Shown here: positions 8,431 through 16,709 of the stretch, piece after piece
Layout of the letters: the number at the start of each line of letters is the position of its first letter
Position numbering within the stretch: position 1 is the stretch's first letter
NCBI GenBank assembly: GCA_913058575.1
Contig: CAJXRF010000059.1
Location: 1 to 35,502 of the forward strand
Length of the DNA stretch: 35,502 nucleotides
Source of the DNA: an uncultured Bermanella sp.
GTDB lineage: Bacteria; Pseudomonadota; Gammaproteobacteria; Pseudomonadales; Oceanobacteraceae
Direction of reading: 5' to 3'
Position numbers and translations under genes: made by a program
Notes under the pieces: generated by a model
Databases searched by the model: none
Told to the model about the DNA's origin: nothing
Seen by the model: the letters and a program-made list of their open reading frames with translations, nothing else

Positions 8431-8480
8431 ATTTTCAATCTGTTCAGGCTAGGTTCAGTTTCCGTTTGGTTAAGGTTCAG
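8431..8480 (-). promoter_or_regulatory. Promoter of the TonB receptor with four 11-bp-phased GTTCAG-type half-sites
   Basis: On the plus strand GTTCAG occurs at 8442, 8453 and 8475, and GTTTGG at 8464, so four half-sites start at exact 11-bp intervals. One-helical-turn direct repeats are typical of OmpR/PhoB-family response regulators. Read on the coding (minus) strand, the array ends 3 bp before a TTGAAA (8438-8433) that could act as a -35 box, the usual place for an activator. The regulator is not identifiable. Confidence 0.6.
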
Positions 8481-8543
8481 ATTACACATTTACCAAGGCA
8501 TTTTCACCAGACATAATTGAGGATGAGCAACAGTAATATGCTT

Positions 8544-9437
8544 TTATTCTGGAAGGCCTTCATTGATTAGCCCTGGCAGTAACGCTGCATTTTTTTCAAA
8601 TAACTCAGCCAACTCATAACAAACGGTAATTATGTTCTGCTCACCATTCCACCATGCATCGGGCCCTTTGCAATAGGGCTCCATGTATATGGTAATATCT
8701 TCTTTTAAATTTAGTACCTCATTGGTTTGCGCCACGAGGTATTTAAGGGATTTAAAGTTTTTAAGTTTTTTGGCCATGTCTTTGTGTGACTGACGTGTTG
8801 GTTCAACCCAAACGATTTTTACTTGCCCAGTAAACCCTTGTGGAGGCTTATTCTTTTTTACAAAATTCCAATTTTCGTCTAATTGGTAATGGCTGACTTT
8901 TTTAGTTAGCCAGGCCAAAGCTTGTCGCGTTTTTTTATACTCTAAATCACAATTCCATGCTCTTTCTACTGGCAACCACTTCTCTTTTCTAAGGGATTCT
9001 AAAATATCAGGGTTAGAACCATAGGCTAAGCAAGTTACATCGTAAAACCTTTGAATGGTTAATGGATGTGCATCCCAATATACCGCTTGGTTTTGCTTCA
9101 TTTCAGCTTGCCATTCTAAAAACCATTCACCTGATATGGCCAGTAACTTATTAAGCGTCACGGGTCTAAGAACCCCTTTATGGCGTTGATCGGTTAATAA
9201 CAACATCAACGCCACTTGATCGGCAGCTTGTTCTTGCCCTCCCAATACGGGAATATCGTATAGCTCTATAACGGCATGAGCCAGCTCATGAAGCAGGGTG
9301 AATTCCAAATTACTTTCAATAAAAAAATCAGGATCAAAAGATTGACTTGGGTTAAAAGAAAAATCATCTGCTTGAGTCAATATCGATAAATTCGTCAAAC
9401 ACACAATAAAAACAATCAATTTAGGTGATAAAAACAT
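8544..9437 (-). CDS. DUF4344-family putative secreted metallopeptidase
   Basis: This 297-aa protein has a signal peptide (residues 1-23, cleavage near TQA-D). A zincin motif HELAH (H50, E51, H54) is followed by GGQEQAADQ, where E69 and D73 fit the third ligand and following Asp. The second half (YMEPYCKGPDAWWNGEQNIITVCYELAELF) is typical of the DUF4344 metallopeptidase-like family, whose substrates are not established. GGGAAG five bases before ATG 9437 supports the start. It lies upstream of the TonB receptor in the same direction with a 200-bp gap containing a separate promoter, so co-transcription is not required. It probably acts in the periplasm. Confidence 0.85.
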   Translation of the reverse strand: MFLSPKLIVFIVCLTNLSILTQADDFSFNPSQSFDPDFFIESNLEFTLLHELAHAVIELYDIPVLGGQEQAADQVALMLLLTDQRHKGVLRPVTLNKLLAISGEWFLEWQAEMKQNQAVYWDAHPLTIQRFYDVTCLAYGSNPDILESLRKEKWLPVERAWNCDLEYKKTRQALAWLTKKVSHYQLDENWNFVKKNKPPQGFTGQVKIVWVEPTRQSHKDMAKKLKNFKSLKYLVAQTNEVLNLKEDITIYMEPYCKGPDAWWNGEQNIITVCYELAELFEKNAALLPGLINEGLPE

Positions 9438-9654
9438 TCATACTTCCCGTTAAAAATAGGTCTCGATTCTAATACGCAGTGTTTCAATTTTAGAACAATA
9501 CTCAAAATTTAGCTTTTTAATCACGACATTTAACGTTTGCAAATATCCGTCAACAATTAAAACCCACAGGGTTCACACTTTACTATTTTTTGTTTCATAC
9601 AAATTGAACATAAAATTTTCTTGGTCATACTGCCTTTAAAAAATAGGACCCAAA

Positions 9655-10455
9655 ATGAATTCCATTATTTTACTCACCTTCACTGTTCTGCTTTCCTTTT
9701 TATTATGCGCCTGTGGCAGTGATAGCAGCTCTTCGGAGCCTATAACCGATAATGATGAAATCATTATTGATCCTACACCTGTTGATCCACCTGAAAATCC
9801 TGACCCTAGCGATCCACAAGTTGAAGATATTAGTCAACAATTTCAAACCGCCATCGCTGACAATTTATACCTTTTCAAATACCTTGATTCTACCGGGCAA
9901 GTTTATGTGGCCATGGTGCCTAAAATGGCTCGATTAGCAGGTGATGGTTTGTTCAAGATTGCCAATGAGCAACTGGCCGCCATTCAAATAGTAGACGACT
10001 ATCAGTTATCAAGAGCCTTTAATGAGCTTACTTTACCTTTTTTAAAAACCACCACCAGCGATGACATCTCTTTAATTATTGCTCAAGCACTGAACATAGA
10101 TATAGGTCATGTTTATGCAGTTAGTAAATCTGGTGGTGCATTATACTTACCCACTGAAGACCAAGGCCATAACAATTCTTATGAGTACCATGTAAATGGA
10201 CAAGTCAGCGTGTTAAGACTAAATGCCAGTGATTACCCGGTTGATACAAAAATTCCTTTTCCAGGTGAATTACAAGGCATGCAACGCATTGACCTTGATT
10301 ACCAAATTGCACCTACCCCTTACTTCTCGATCAACATTCGATTATTTGCAGATACCACGTTTATTCACGACGTAACGGCGAACATCTATTTAAAGGGCAC
10401 GCTAAATCAAGTGGAAGGCACTAATGACTTATACCGCCTAGATGCAAGTTGGTGA
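9655..10455 (+). CDS. Lipoprotein of unknown function
   Basis: This 266-aa protein has a lipoprotein signal (MNSIILLTFTVLLSFLLCAC, modified Cys probably C20) followed by GSDSSSS and a low-complexity acidic and proline-rich linker (residues about 28-56: repeated DP, PPENPDPSDPQ). The remaining 200 residues look like a soluble mixed alpha/beta domain that I cannot assign. The linker suggests a domain held away from the membrane. AGGAC seven bases before ATG supports the start. A hairpin lies 22 bp after the stop. The next gene is also a lipoprotein with a GSSGGS-type N-terminus, so the pair may share a surface role, but they do not look homologous. Confidence 0.75.
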   Translation: MNSIILLTFTVLLSFLLCACGSDSSSSEPITDNDEIIIDPTPVDPPENPDPSDPQVEDISQQFQTAIADNLYLFKYLDSTGQVYVAMVPKMARLAGDGLFKIANEQLAAIQIVDDYQLSRAFNELTLPFLKTTTSDDISLIIAQALNIDIGHVYAVSKSGGALYLPTEDQGHNNSYEYHVNGQVSVLRLNASDYPVDTKIPFPGELQGMQRIDLDYQIAPTPYFSINIRLFADTTFIHDVTANIYLKGTLNQVEGTNDLYRLDASW

Positions 10456-10477
10456 TATAGGCCTAATTCACATTAGC

Positions 10478-10496
10478 GCAGCCTTACAAAGGCTGC
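10478..10496 (+). terminator. Short stem-loop after the lipoprotein gene
   Basis: GCAGCCTT and AAGGCTGC form a perfect 8-bp stem with an ACA loop, beginning 22 bp after the stop of the 9655-10455 gene. No U-tract follows, so it may protect the mRNA end or be an incomplete terminator. Confidence 0.5.
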
Positions 10497-10692
10497 CGCT
10501 AAATGGGCAAACTTGGACAGTGCATTCCGCTTTTATTCAATGAATATTTAAAGCCTTTAAGCGATACATTCTAATAATAATACTTACCCGCTCTTTTCAT
10601 CAACATGGCACATTAACTGCTCTGCTCATACCAGCCATTCATTGAGTTGCCTGTTCATTCCATTAACAGTGAATGCCAGGGGGGAGAAACGT

Positions 10693-13536
10693 ATGAAAAT
10701 TAGCCTAACTATTTTGATGCTTTGTATAACCATTGGGCTAAGCGGCTGTGGCTCTTCAGGGGGCTCACCTGATGACTCGTCCAGCAGCACAGTCACTCCG
10801 TCTCAAGAGACGACAGAAAATGAGGTTCTATTTAATTACAGCGTTCGCTCAAAATACTTAGAAAACTCATCCAGCGCTATTTCCCCCCGTGTGCAATCCA
10901 CAGGCAGCTCATTAAGCTCCGTAACTTCCCCCAGCGCCATACAGGCTCGGCCAATGACTTCAAACAGCTTAGGGGGCAATAGCCGCAGCATTGACCAATG
11001 GCCTGATTATAGCCCTCCTTCTCTGTCGGCCACATTAGAGGGACCTTGGGATTTTAGTGGTGGAATTAACCTTTGGTTTCACATTAATTACACCAATGAA
11101 TCCGGTGCCATCAGCCAATATTTAGTTAAACTGGATGATTCCATTGGTGATACCGCTACCGCCATCACCAGCAGCGACATATTTTTTGAAATCGTGCAAA
11201 GCGTGGGCAATGATTTAATTATCACTCAATCCCCACTAACCATTACTGGGCCTAATGAAAGTGCAGGCCATATAGAGCTGGTTCCCGCCATAGAGTCTGG
11301 CATGGTACTTACCGATATTGGATTTGCCAGTGATAACCGATACGCCAGTGGTGGCATTAACGGCACCTTTAATTCCCCTGAACTTATTTCTAGCGAGAAT
11401 GGTCCTTTTGATTTTAGTGGTGATAATAACCTTTGGTTTAAAATAAAGTTTACTGATGAAAACGATAATCTTATTACTCATCAAGTTAAATTAGATAACT
11501 CTATAGGGGCCAACCCAGAACAAACCACACAGCAAGAAATTCATTCAGAAATAGTCGACACAGTGGGCAGCGATTTATTAATAGGCTACAACCCCATCTC
11601 AATTAAGGCGCCTATTGATGCTCAAGGCACGCTCATCTTAGAGGCTGATATTGAACTTGGTATTACCTTAAGCCAATTAGGATTTGACGAAAGTAACCGC
11701 CTTTCCACTGGGGATGGTAATGGGTCAGGTGAGCAATATACAGGTACCCTTACTATTTACGATCAAGCCAATAGTGAATACCAATACATTCCTTGGTCTA
11801 TTTACATAGAACAAGAAGGTTTCAGTGTCTTGTCGAATTCTACTCTCGCCCTTCCCCCTGGTAATTATCTTGTTAGTTTATTAGTGAGTAATCTTAATAA
11901 GCAATACGGTGGCGAAGGCGTCATTGAAGTGAGTATGGAAAACCAAATTAACTTTGATTTAGCATTATTACCCATAGTGGGCAATGTAGAAGCCAGTGTT
12001 GACGATATTTCTGTGTACTCACAAGTAAAGGTTGCTTTTACTCTCGAGCAGCTTAACGAAATAAATGTCCCAAGATTAGGGCTCGTCATTAACTCGCAAG
12101 ATGAATACATATTTGATGTGAGTAAAGCAGACAGCATTAATGAGTTTTATTTAAATACATTACAAACCGTCAATACCTTTTATTTTAAGTTTTATGACGA
12201 TGCACACTTGATTGGAAAATCAGACAGTTTTAGCTCTGATGTTTTATTCAATAGTGATGCAAGTGCAGAAGTAGACCTTTATCCATTAATCAGTGAAATT
12301 GATTTCACTTTCAATAATCAAGCCCAGTACCCCAGCGAAATAACGCTCAGAATTCCCAGTGCCATTGTTAATGAATTGGGAGGCAGTGATAATTTAACCA
12401 CCATCGTAAGTTTGGCAGGCAATATAACCGATTTTCAAGAATACAGTTTACAAAACATGGTTCAGCAAGATGATTGGTATGTCTTGAATACGCCCATTCA
12501 AATCGGTGCCTTTGAAACCATCACTTTAGAGTTAGAGTTTCAAACCACCGATACACAAGAGGCATTAGGAGGCTGCAGCAGCGATTGGGATGTGACCTCA
12601 TTTGAGCAAACTCTGGTGTGCGCCTCTAGAGTACTGGGGGACAATGTGGTGAACACCAGCCTTAAATCCATTGTCAGCATTAATACTGTCTCTATTCTGG
12701 GTAATCCAGTATCTGGGGTGATTGTGAAGGATCAATTTGATCAGGTGTGGGGCATTTCAGGAGACACAAGTGTCAGTGAAGGGTTTCTATCTTATCGAGT
12801 GTTACCTGGTGATTATCAATTAACGGGCACCATAAATGATGAAGTGGTGATTACCCAATCCATTTCTGTCAGTGCATTACAAGCCATCAACGTTATTTTA
12901 CAAATTAATGATGCAAGTTTAGCAGCGCACCCTCAATCCAGTTGTCGTGAGCTTTATAGTAATAATTCACAATTAACGTCAGGGTTTTACAATATTGATG
13001 TAGATGGCCCCGCCCTTGGTGAGGATGAATCTAACGCCGCCTCACAAGTGGTGTATTGCAATATGGATGAACAAGGAGGCGGCTGGACTCTGGTGGGCTA
13101 TCACACAAATCATAGGGCTTGGAAAATCGTGGCGACAGTTTCACCAGACGCCAGCCACACACTGGGGGCAGGTCTTATGGCGGATATTTTCTGGCAACAG
13201 GTTAAAGAAACGGCCACCACTGGCATGATGTTTATAGATGATGCGGGCAATGTCAGTAAGATAAACATAGATGCCATTAACAATGCCACCTGTGTGAACC
13301 CCTTTGATGACATTGAAAGCCTAATCAATTTAACGAACAATAGTCACCCTATATTTTTAACCAACGACTCCCAATGTGACTTAACCTATGAAACCCGCAG
13401 CGCGGTGGTTTTACAAGAGGATTCGGCTGTGGGTGTCAGTCTTTATAAAGGCACCGATAACGTATTTGAAGTATGGCCTTATGACAGCAATGAATCTTCA
13501 GGGTCCCATGATGGCATGTGGATTTTCATTAAATAA
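10693..13536 (+). CDS. Large lipoprotein with two tandem modules and a fibrinogen-like C-terminal domain
   Basis: From ATG 10693 this is a 947-aa lipoprotein (MKISLTILMLCITIGLSGCG; lipobox LSGC) with a Ser/Thr-rich linker. Two homologous modules follow, at residues about 112-228 and 232-340. Each starts with GPxDFSG-x2-NLWF and has VKLD(D/N)SIG and a closing (D/I)xGF(A/D) segment. After beta-rich Ig- or carboxypeptidase-regulatory-like stretches (VSGVIVKDQFDQVWGISGD), residues about 745-947 resemble a fibrinogen-related domain: SSCRELY, SGFYNIDVDG, VVYCNMDEQGGGWTLVGY and a WIFIK end. Such domains usually bind glycans or surfaces. AGGGGGGAG before ATG 10693 decides the start over an upstream in-frame ATG at 10642. 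It is probably an exposed adhesin-like protein; the ligand is unknown. Confidence 0.85.
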   Translation: MKISLTILMLCITIGLSGCGSSGGSPDDSSSSTVTPSQETTENEVLFNYSVRSKYLENSSSAISPRVQSTGSSLSSVTSPSAIQARPMTSNSLGGNSRSIDQWPDYSPPSLSATLEGPWDFSGGINLWFHINYTNESGAISQYLVKLDDSIGDTATAITSSDIFFEIVQSVGNDLIITQSPLTITGPNESAGHIELVPAIESGMVLTDIGFASDNRYASGGINGTFNSPELISSENGPFDFSGDNNLWFKIKFTDENDNLITHQVKLDNSIGANPEQTTQQEIHSEIVDTVGSDLLIGYNPISIKAPIDAQGTLILEADIELGITLSQLGFDESNRLSTGDGNGSGEQYTGTLTIYDQANSEYQYIPWSIYIEQEGFSVLSNSTLALPPGNYLVSLLVSNLNKQYGGEGVIEVSMENQINFDLALLPIVGNVEASVDDISVYSQVKVAFTLEQLNEINVPRLGLVINSQDEYIFDVSKADSINEFYLNTLQTVNTFYFKFYDDAHLIGKSDSFSSDVLFNSDASAEVDLYPLISEIDFTFNNQAQYPSEITLRIPSAIVNELGGSDNLTTIVSLAGNITDFQEYSLQNMVQQDDWYVLNTPIQIGAFETITLELEFQTTDTQEALGGCSSDWDVTSFEQTLVCASRVLGDNVVNTSLKSIVSINTVSILGNPVSGVIVKDQFDQVWGISGDTSVSEGFLSYRVLPGDYQLTGTINDEVVITQSISVSALQAINVILQINDASLAAHPQSSCRELYSNNSQLTSGFYNIDVDGPALGEDESNAASQVVYCNMDEQGGGWTLVGYHTNHRAWKIVATVSPDASHTLGAGLMADIFWQQVKETATTGMMFIDDAGNVSKINIDAINNATCVNPFDDIESLINLTNNSHPIFLTNDSQCDLTYETRSAVVLQEDSAVGVSLYKGTDNVFEVWPYDSNESSGSHDGMWIFIK

Positions 13537-13607
13537 CAATGCTTTTTCCCTGAAAATTGTAAATGACGCAGTGAAAGAAACCCGCTAACTGAACTGCCCT
13601 CACGACT

Positions 13608-13642
13608 TAAACCTTGCATACTTATAAAGCATGCAAGGTTTA
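13608..13642 (+). terminator. 12-bp stem-loop after the fibrinogen-like lipoprotein gene
   Basis: TAAACCTTGCAT (13608-13619) and ATGCAAGGTTTA (13631-13642) are perfect 12-bp inverted repeats with an 11-base loop, about 70 bp after the stop codon. A run of U does not follow. Confidence 0.55.
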
Positions 13643-13784
13643 TCGCCTGTCAGAAGCTGACTTTACTAGATAAAACCTTTAATACACTTCCTAACCTAAT
13701 GTTAAAGGTAAGCTATGCTATTACATTAACTAACGGCCCATATTCACCCTAAGTAAATCAGTTTATTTAGTTACATGGTTTAGC

Positions 13785-14555
13785 ATGGCATTACAGCATT
13801 CGTACCCATTAGCAGTTATATTATGCATTGCCCTCATTATTTATTGTAAGCCAGCCTTTTCTGAACCTTACACTTTAAATGTAGCCGTGCCCCCCTTTGC
13901 CCCATTCGCATTTTTTCAAGAAAATAAGCAATGTAAGGGGGCCAGTGTGGAAATACTTAATCGAATTGCACAACACTCAGGCTTAACATTCCAGCATGTT
14001 CTCTACCCCTATGCCCGTATACTGACTTCGTTAAAAAATGGAGAAATTGATATGGCCCTTGTCTTCAAAAATGCGTCCGTTAAAGGCTATGTAAATTATA
14101 TAGGGCCTGTGTCTAAATCTCAGGTGGTAGTCTTAACCCAACTCAATCACCCCATTAAGCAATATCAACAACTCCATAATCTGAAGGCCATCGCTGTTAT
14201 TCGCAAAGCTCAATTTGACAATGCATTTGATATTGATGAAAAAATTAATAAAGTCTCGGTTGAGAGTTATCTTCGAGCCTTACAAATGTTTGTAGCTGAG
14301 CGAGTGGATGCGGTAGTGGGATCTTTTTCTGGTTTAGAATACAGCATGAAACAATTAAGTATGGATTCCACATTATTAGATAATGCCTTTATTCTTGGGC
14401 ACAAAGAATGGTGGTTACATATTTCAAATAAGTCTTCAATTCTAAAATCAAACGATAATGTAAAAAGTAAAATATCAAGCGCAGTGACAGCTCTATATGA
14501 ACCTAGGTTATCTTACCAAACCTATAAACAACAAATACAAAAATGCGGCCTTTAA
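13785..14555 (+). CDS. Periplasmic solute-binding protein, family 3-like
   Basis: This 256-aa protein has a signal peptide (hydrophobic residues 9-21, cleavage near PAFS-E). The mature part begins YTLNVAVPPFAPFAFFQENKQCKG and continues ASVEILNRIAQHSGLTFQHVLYPYARILTSLKNGEIDMALVF, the pattern of family-3 periplasmic binding proteins. Two cysteines, near the start (KQCKG) and at the end (KCGL), could form a disulfide. It is the third such orphan in the window and again has no transporter genes beside it. It stands alone between a lipoprotein gene and a convergent thioesterase gene, with a strong hairpin downstream. The ligand is unknown. Confidence 0.83.
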   Translation: MALQHSYPLAVILCIALIIYCKPAFSEPYTLNVAVPPFAPFAFFQENKQCKGASVEILNRIAQHSGLTFQHVLYPYARILTSLKNGEIDMALVFKNASVKGYVNYIGPVSKSQVVVLTQLNHPIKQYQQLHNLKAIAVIRKAQFDNAFDIDEKINKVSVESYLRALQMFVAERVDAVVGSFSGLEYSMKQLSMDSTLLDNAFILGHKEWWLHISNKSSILKSNDNVKSKISSAVTALYEPRLSYQTYKQQIQKCGL

Positions 14556-14620
14556 TTGACCGATTAAAATTAAAGAATCATCCTAAGCTAACTTCTCGGG
14601 TTAATAATGAAGTATTTATG

Positions 14621-14655
14621 CACCACTGAAAGTATTTGCAATACTTTCAGTGGTG
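14621..14655. terminator. 16-bp perfect stem-loop between convergent genes
   Basis: CACCACTGAAAGTATT (14621-14636) and its exact complement AATACTTTCAGTGGTG (14640-14655) form a 16-bp stem with a TGC loop. It sits between the stops of the rightward binding-protein gene and the leftward thioesterase gene, so it could end transcripts from both sides. Neither side has a clear U-tract. Confidence 0.65.
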
Positions 14656-14711
14656 TTAAGCCACAGATAATGAACATGACGACTCAATTGGCTTAGGGCC
14701 AATATAATCAT

Positions 14712-15506
14712 CTAAGCAAAAACACTGACGGTTTGACGGCTAATCACTGCCACCCTGCCATTTTTATCCCACAAAGACGCGTCTATATGACTGTAGCCAT
14801 GGTTAGAGCTTTCAATATTGGCTTGGTATTGCCACCAATCACTGGCCGTACAATCTTCCGGCTGCTCCACAAAACTGATGGTCCAAGTGAGTGAGCTGCC
14901 CGATGCTGGCTTTTTGAGCATGGTAAATACCGCAGGAGGCCAAGCATCCAACAAGGCGAGTATTTCTGGCACACAGGCTATCTTACTGGAAGGCTCACGC
15001 AGTTTAATCCAGCCCCCCATGTGAGTATCCTTTGAGCCCATAAACGGCATTTTCCCTTCTGTGTAACGATAATCAAAGTATTGAGTAAAATCAGGTGTTA
15101 AACCTGGAATAAAAGGAAATTCATTCACCTGCCCAGGGGCTTTAAATTCAGGTGCTAGCTCTGGCAAAACACTCACCATGGATTCACGCTCGCTGCCGAA
15201 ACTGGCCAACATCACCGCCACCACCTTACCCTCTTGATAAGCAGTCGATTGCACCTGAACAGCCGACTTACCCTCTCGTAAAACGGTGGTTTGAATGTCT
15301 AATTCGCCAGGTGTTACAGGTGCCACAAATGACACCATAATAGATTGAACTGCACGGGGTTTTTCAAGACTTTTCATTAATTTTTCATATATAACAGCGG
15401 CCACTAGTCCGCCAAAAGTGGCTCGGCCCTGCCCCCATTTTTCAGGAATTGTTACCTGTTCTGAGTCACCCTCACGAACGGAATTGAGAATCTCTGAAAA
15501 CTTCAT
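14712..15506 (-). CDS. Acyl-CoA thioesterase, double-hotdog (TesB-like) type
   Basis: This 264-aa protein reads as two fused hotdog domains. The N-terminal one has WGQGRATFGGLVAAVIYEKL, the substrate-loop and helix signature, and VQSIMVSFVAPVTPGELDIQTTVLREGKSAVQVQSTAYQEGK. The C-terminal one has DTHMGGWIKLRE, ILALLDAWPPAVF and DASLWDKNGRVAVISRQTVSVFA. Family members hydrolyse medium- or long-chain acyl-CoA in the cytosol. AGGTGA five bases before ATG 15506 supports the start. It is transcribed in the same direction as the acetoacetate-decarboxylase-like gene upstream, with a 243-bp gap that contains no recognisable gene. The context suggests acyl-CoA or ketoacid turnover; the exact substrate is not predictable. 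Confidence 0.9.
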   Translation of the reverse strand: MKFSEILNSVREGDSEQVTIPEKWGQGRATFGGLVAAVIYEKLMKSLEKPRAVQSIMVSFVAPVTPGELDIQTTVLREGKSAVQVQSTAYQEGKVVAVMLASFGSERESMVSVLPELAPEFKAPGQVNEFPFIPGLTPDFTQYFDYRYTEGKMPFMGSKDTHMGGWIKLREPSSKIACVPEILALLDAWPPAVFTMLKKPASGSSLTWTISFVEQPEDCTASDWWQYQANIESSNHGYSHIDASLWDKNGRVAVISRQTVSVFA

Positions 15507-15749
15507 AAATCACCTATACATCACACAACAAGATGGAATGCATGGTAGGCAGGAAAGCGCTTAACCACTATGGGCAAAGTTGACGAAAAGCATGCGATAT
15601 TTGCATCGCGTATCCATTTTTTAAAGTGGCAGCTGCTTTAGTTTTTTTAACCCCTCACGATTACTAAGCGTTATTTCCCCCTTGTAGGCCATATAAAAAT
15701 CGAAATTTTAGTGATCAATCACAACCAATTGTCTCCTAACATAACTAAA

Positions 15750-16610
15750 TTAGAAGTCCTCACTGGGCAAATACAAACATGATTTTAAATGAGCACAATG
15801 GCGAGTTTGAAATGCAATGGGGTTAATTTCTAAGCGCTCTAACTTTTCAGATAATATCGATGCCCCCAACTTTAAAGAGCCCATCGGGCCTTTGCCCTGA
15901 TTAGAGTTTTTCATCAATGCACTCCAATTGGTAGCACTGACAATATCCCCAGAAAAGTGACTTTCAAAACGAATTAATTGATCATTTTTCATGGCGTAAA
16001 TAAAGTTTCTTTTCTGCGAAGGCTTCTTTTTCCCTTGGGCTGTAATAGTAAATTCAAAATCTAACGCCCCCTCAGTTTTTATTTGTGTCACACAAAACTG
16101 GTCGTTTTGATCAACTCCCACATTATGAAGTGATTTAGGCAGGCCCCAGAATTGCTGGCCTCTTAATTGATTTTCTAAGTTGGTCATGGGCAGAGCCAAA
16201 ATGTAATAACCCATGCCAGGGTAATTATTTAAAAGAGGTGGAATCAACGGGATACTGATACTTTTATGCAGTACAGGCACCATCACCAACACTTCGTTAT
16301 AGCCTGGCATTTCATGTATCTGGCCATAATGATAACTGGCAAACACCACCATGGCTCGCCCGTTAGGCACCGATACAGGTTTCAAAGATACCGGTAATTG
16401 CTCACTTACCTTTTGATAATTGGCGAAAAAAATGCCTGCGTTAAAATTCACCTCATCAAAGTAAGTGGGAAACTGGTAACGCCTTTGCTTACCATTTGGC
16501 AACAAAAGAGACGTGTCAGGGGAACTAAGTGGGTGCGATTTAAAGAAGTTGTCCTTAAACAAATGGCCATTATTAAGAAGCTGCTCGGGAATATTTAATT
16601 GTGGCTGCAT
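15750..16610 (-). CDS. Acetoacetate decarboxylase (ADC) family protein
   Basis: This 286-aa protein has the ADC-family layout: a basic N-terminal region, MVVFASYHYGQIHEMPGYNEVLVMVPV (the strand and glutamate region near the active site) and FWGLPKSLHNV, whose lysine (about residue 156) corresponds to the Schiff-base position of true decarboxylases. True ADC makes acetone from acetoacetate, but many family members act as other lyases, hydratases or aldolases, so the reaction is open. The gene is divergent from an AraC-type regulator, with a 99-bp region holding an inverted and a direct repeat. Its ribosome binding site is weak. It lies in a cluster with thioesterase and acyl-CoA carboxylase genes. 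Confidence 0.85.
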   Translation of the reverse strand: MQPQLNIPEQLLNNGHLFKDNFFKSHPLSSPDTSLLLPNGKQRRYQFPTYFDEVNFNAGIFFANYQKVSEQLPVSLKPVSVPNGRAMVVFASYHYGQIHEMPGYNEVLVMVPVLHKSISIPLIPPLLNNYPGMGYYILALPMTNLENQLRGQQFWGLPKSLHNVGVDQNDQFCVTQIKTEGALDFEFTITAQGKKKPSQKRNFIYAMKNDQLIRFESHFSGDIVSATNWSALMKNSNQGKGPMGSLKLGASILSEKLERLEINPIAFQTRHCAHLKSCLYLPSEDF

Positions 16611-16618
16611 GAATACTT

Positions 16619-16644
16619 TACCAAGATTAATGTGTATCTTGGTA
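16619..16644. promoter_or_regulatory. 9-bp inverted repeat just upstream of the ADC-family gene
   Basis: TACCAAGAT (16619-16627) and ATCTTGGTA (16636-16644) are perfect inverted repeats separated by 8 bp, beginning only 8 bp before the ADC-like start codon. They could form a 5'-leader hairpin or serve as a dimeric repressor site. Confidence 0.5.
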
Positions 16645-16674
16645 TCTTGCCCAGCAATACTTTAATCACAACCA

Positions 16675-16709
16675 CCTAACACGACAAGCCAGCGGCCTAG
16701 CACGACAAG
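16675..16709. promoter_or_regulatory. Two 14-bp direct repeats, 21 bp apart, abutting the AraC-regulator start
   Basis: CCTAACACGACAAG (16675-16688) and CCTAGCACGACAAG (16696-16709) differ at one base and start 21 bp apart, exactly two helical turns. This is the arrangement bound by AraC-family dimers. The second copy touches the ATG of the regulator gene at 16710, so binding would also shut off its own translation-start region while facing the divergent ADC-like promoter. Confidence 0.6.
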
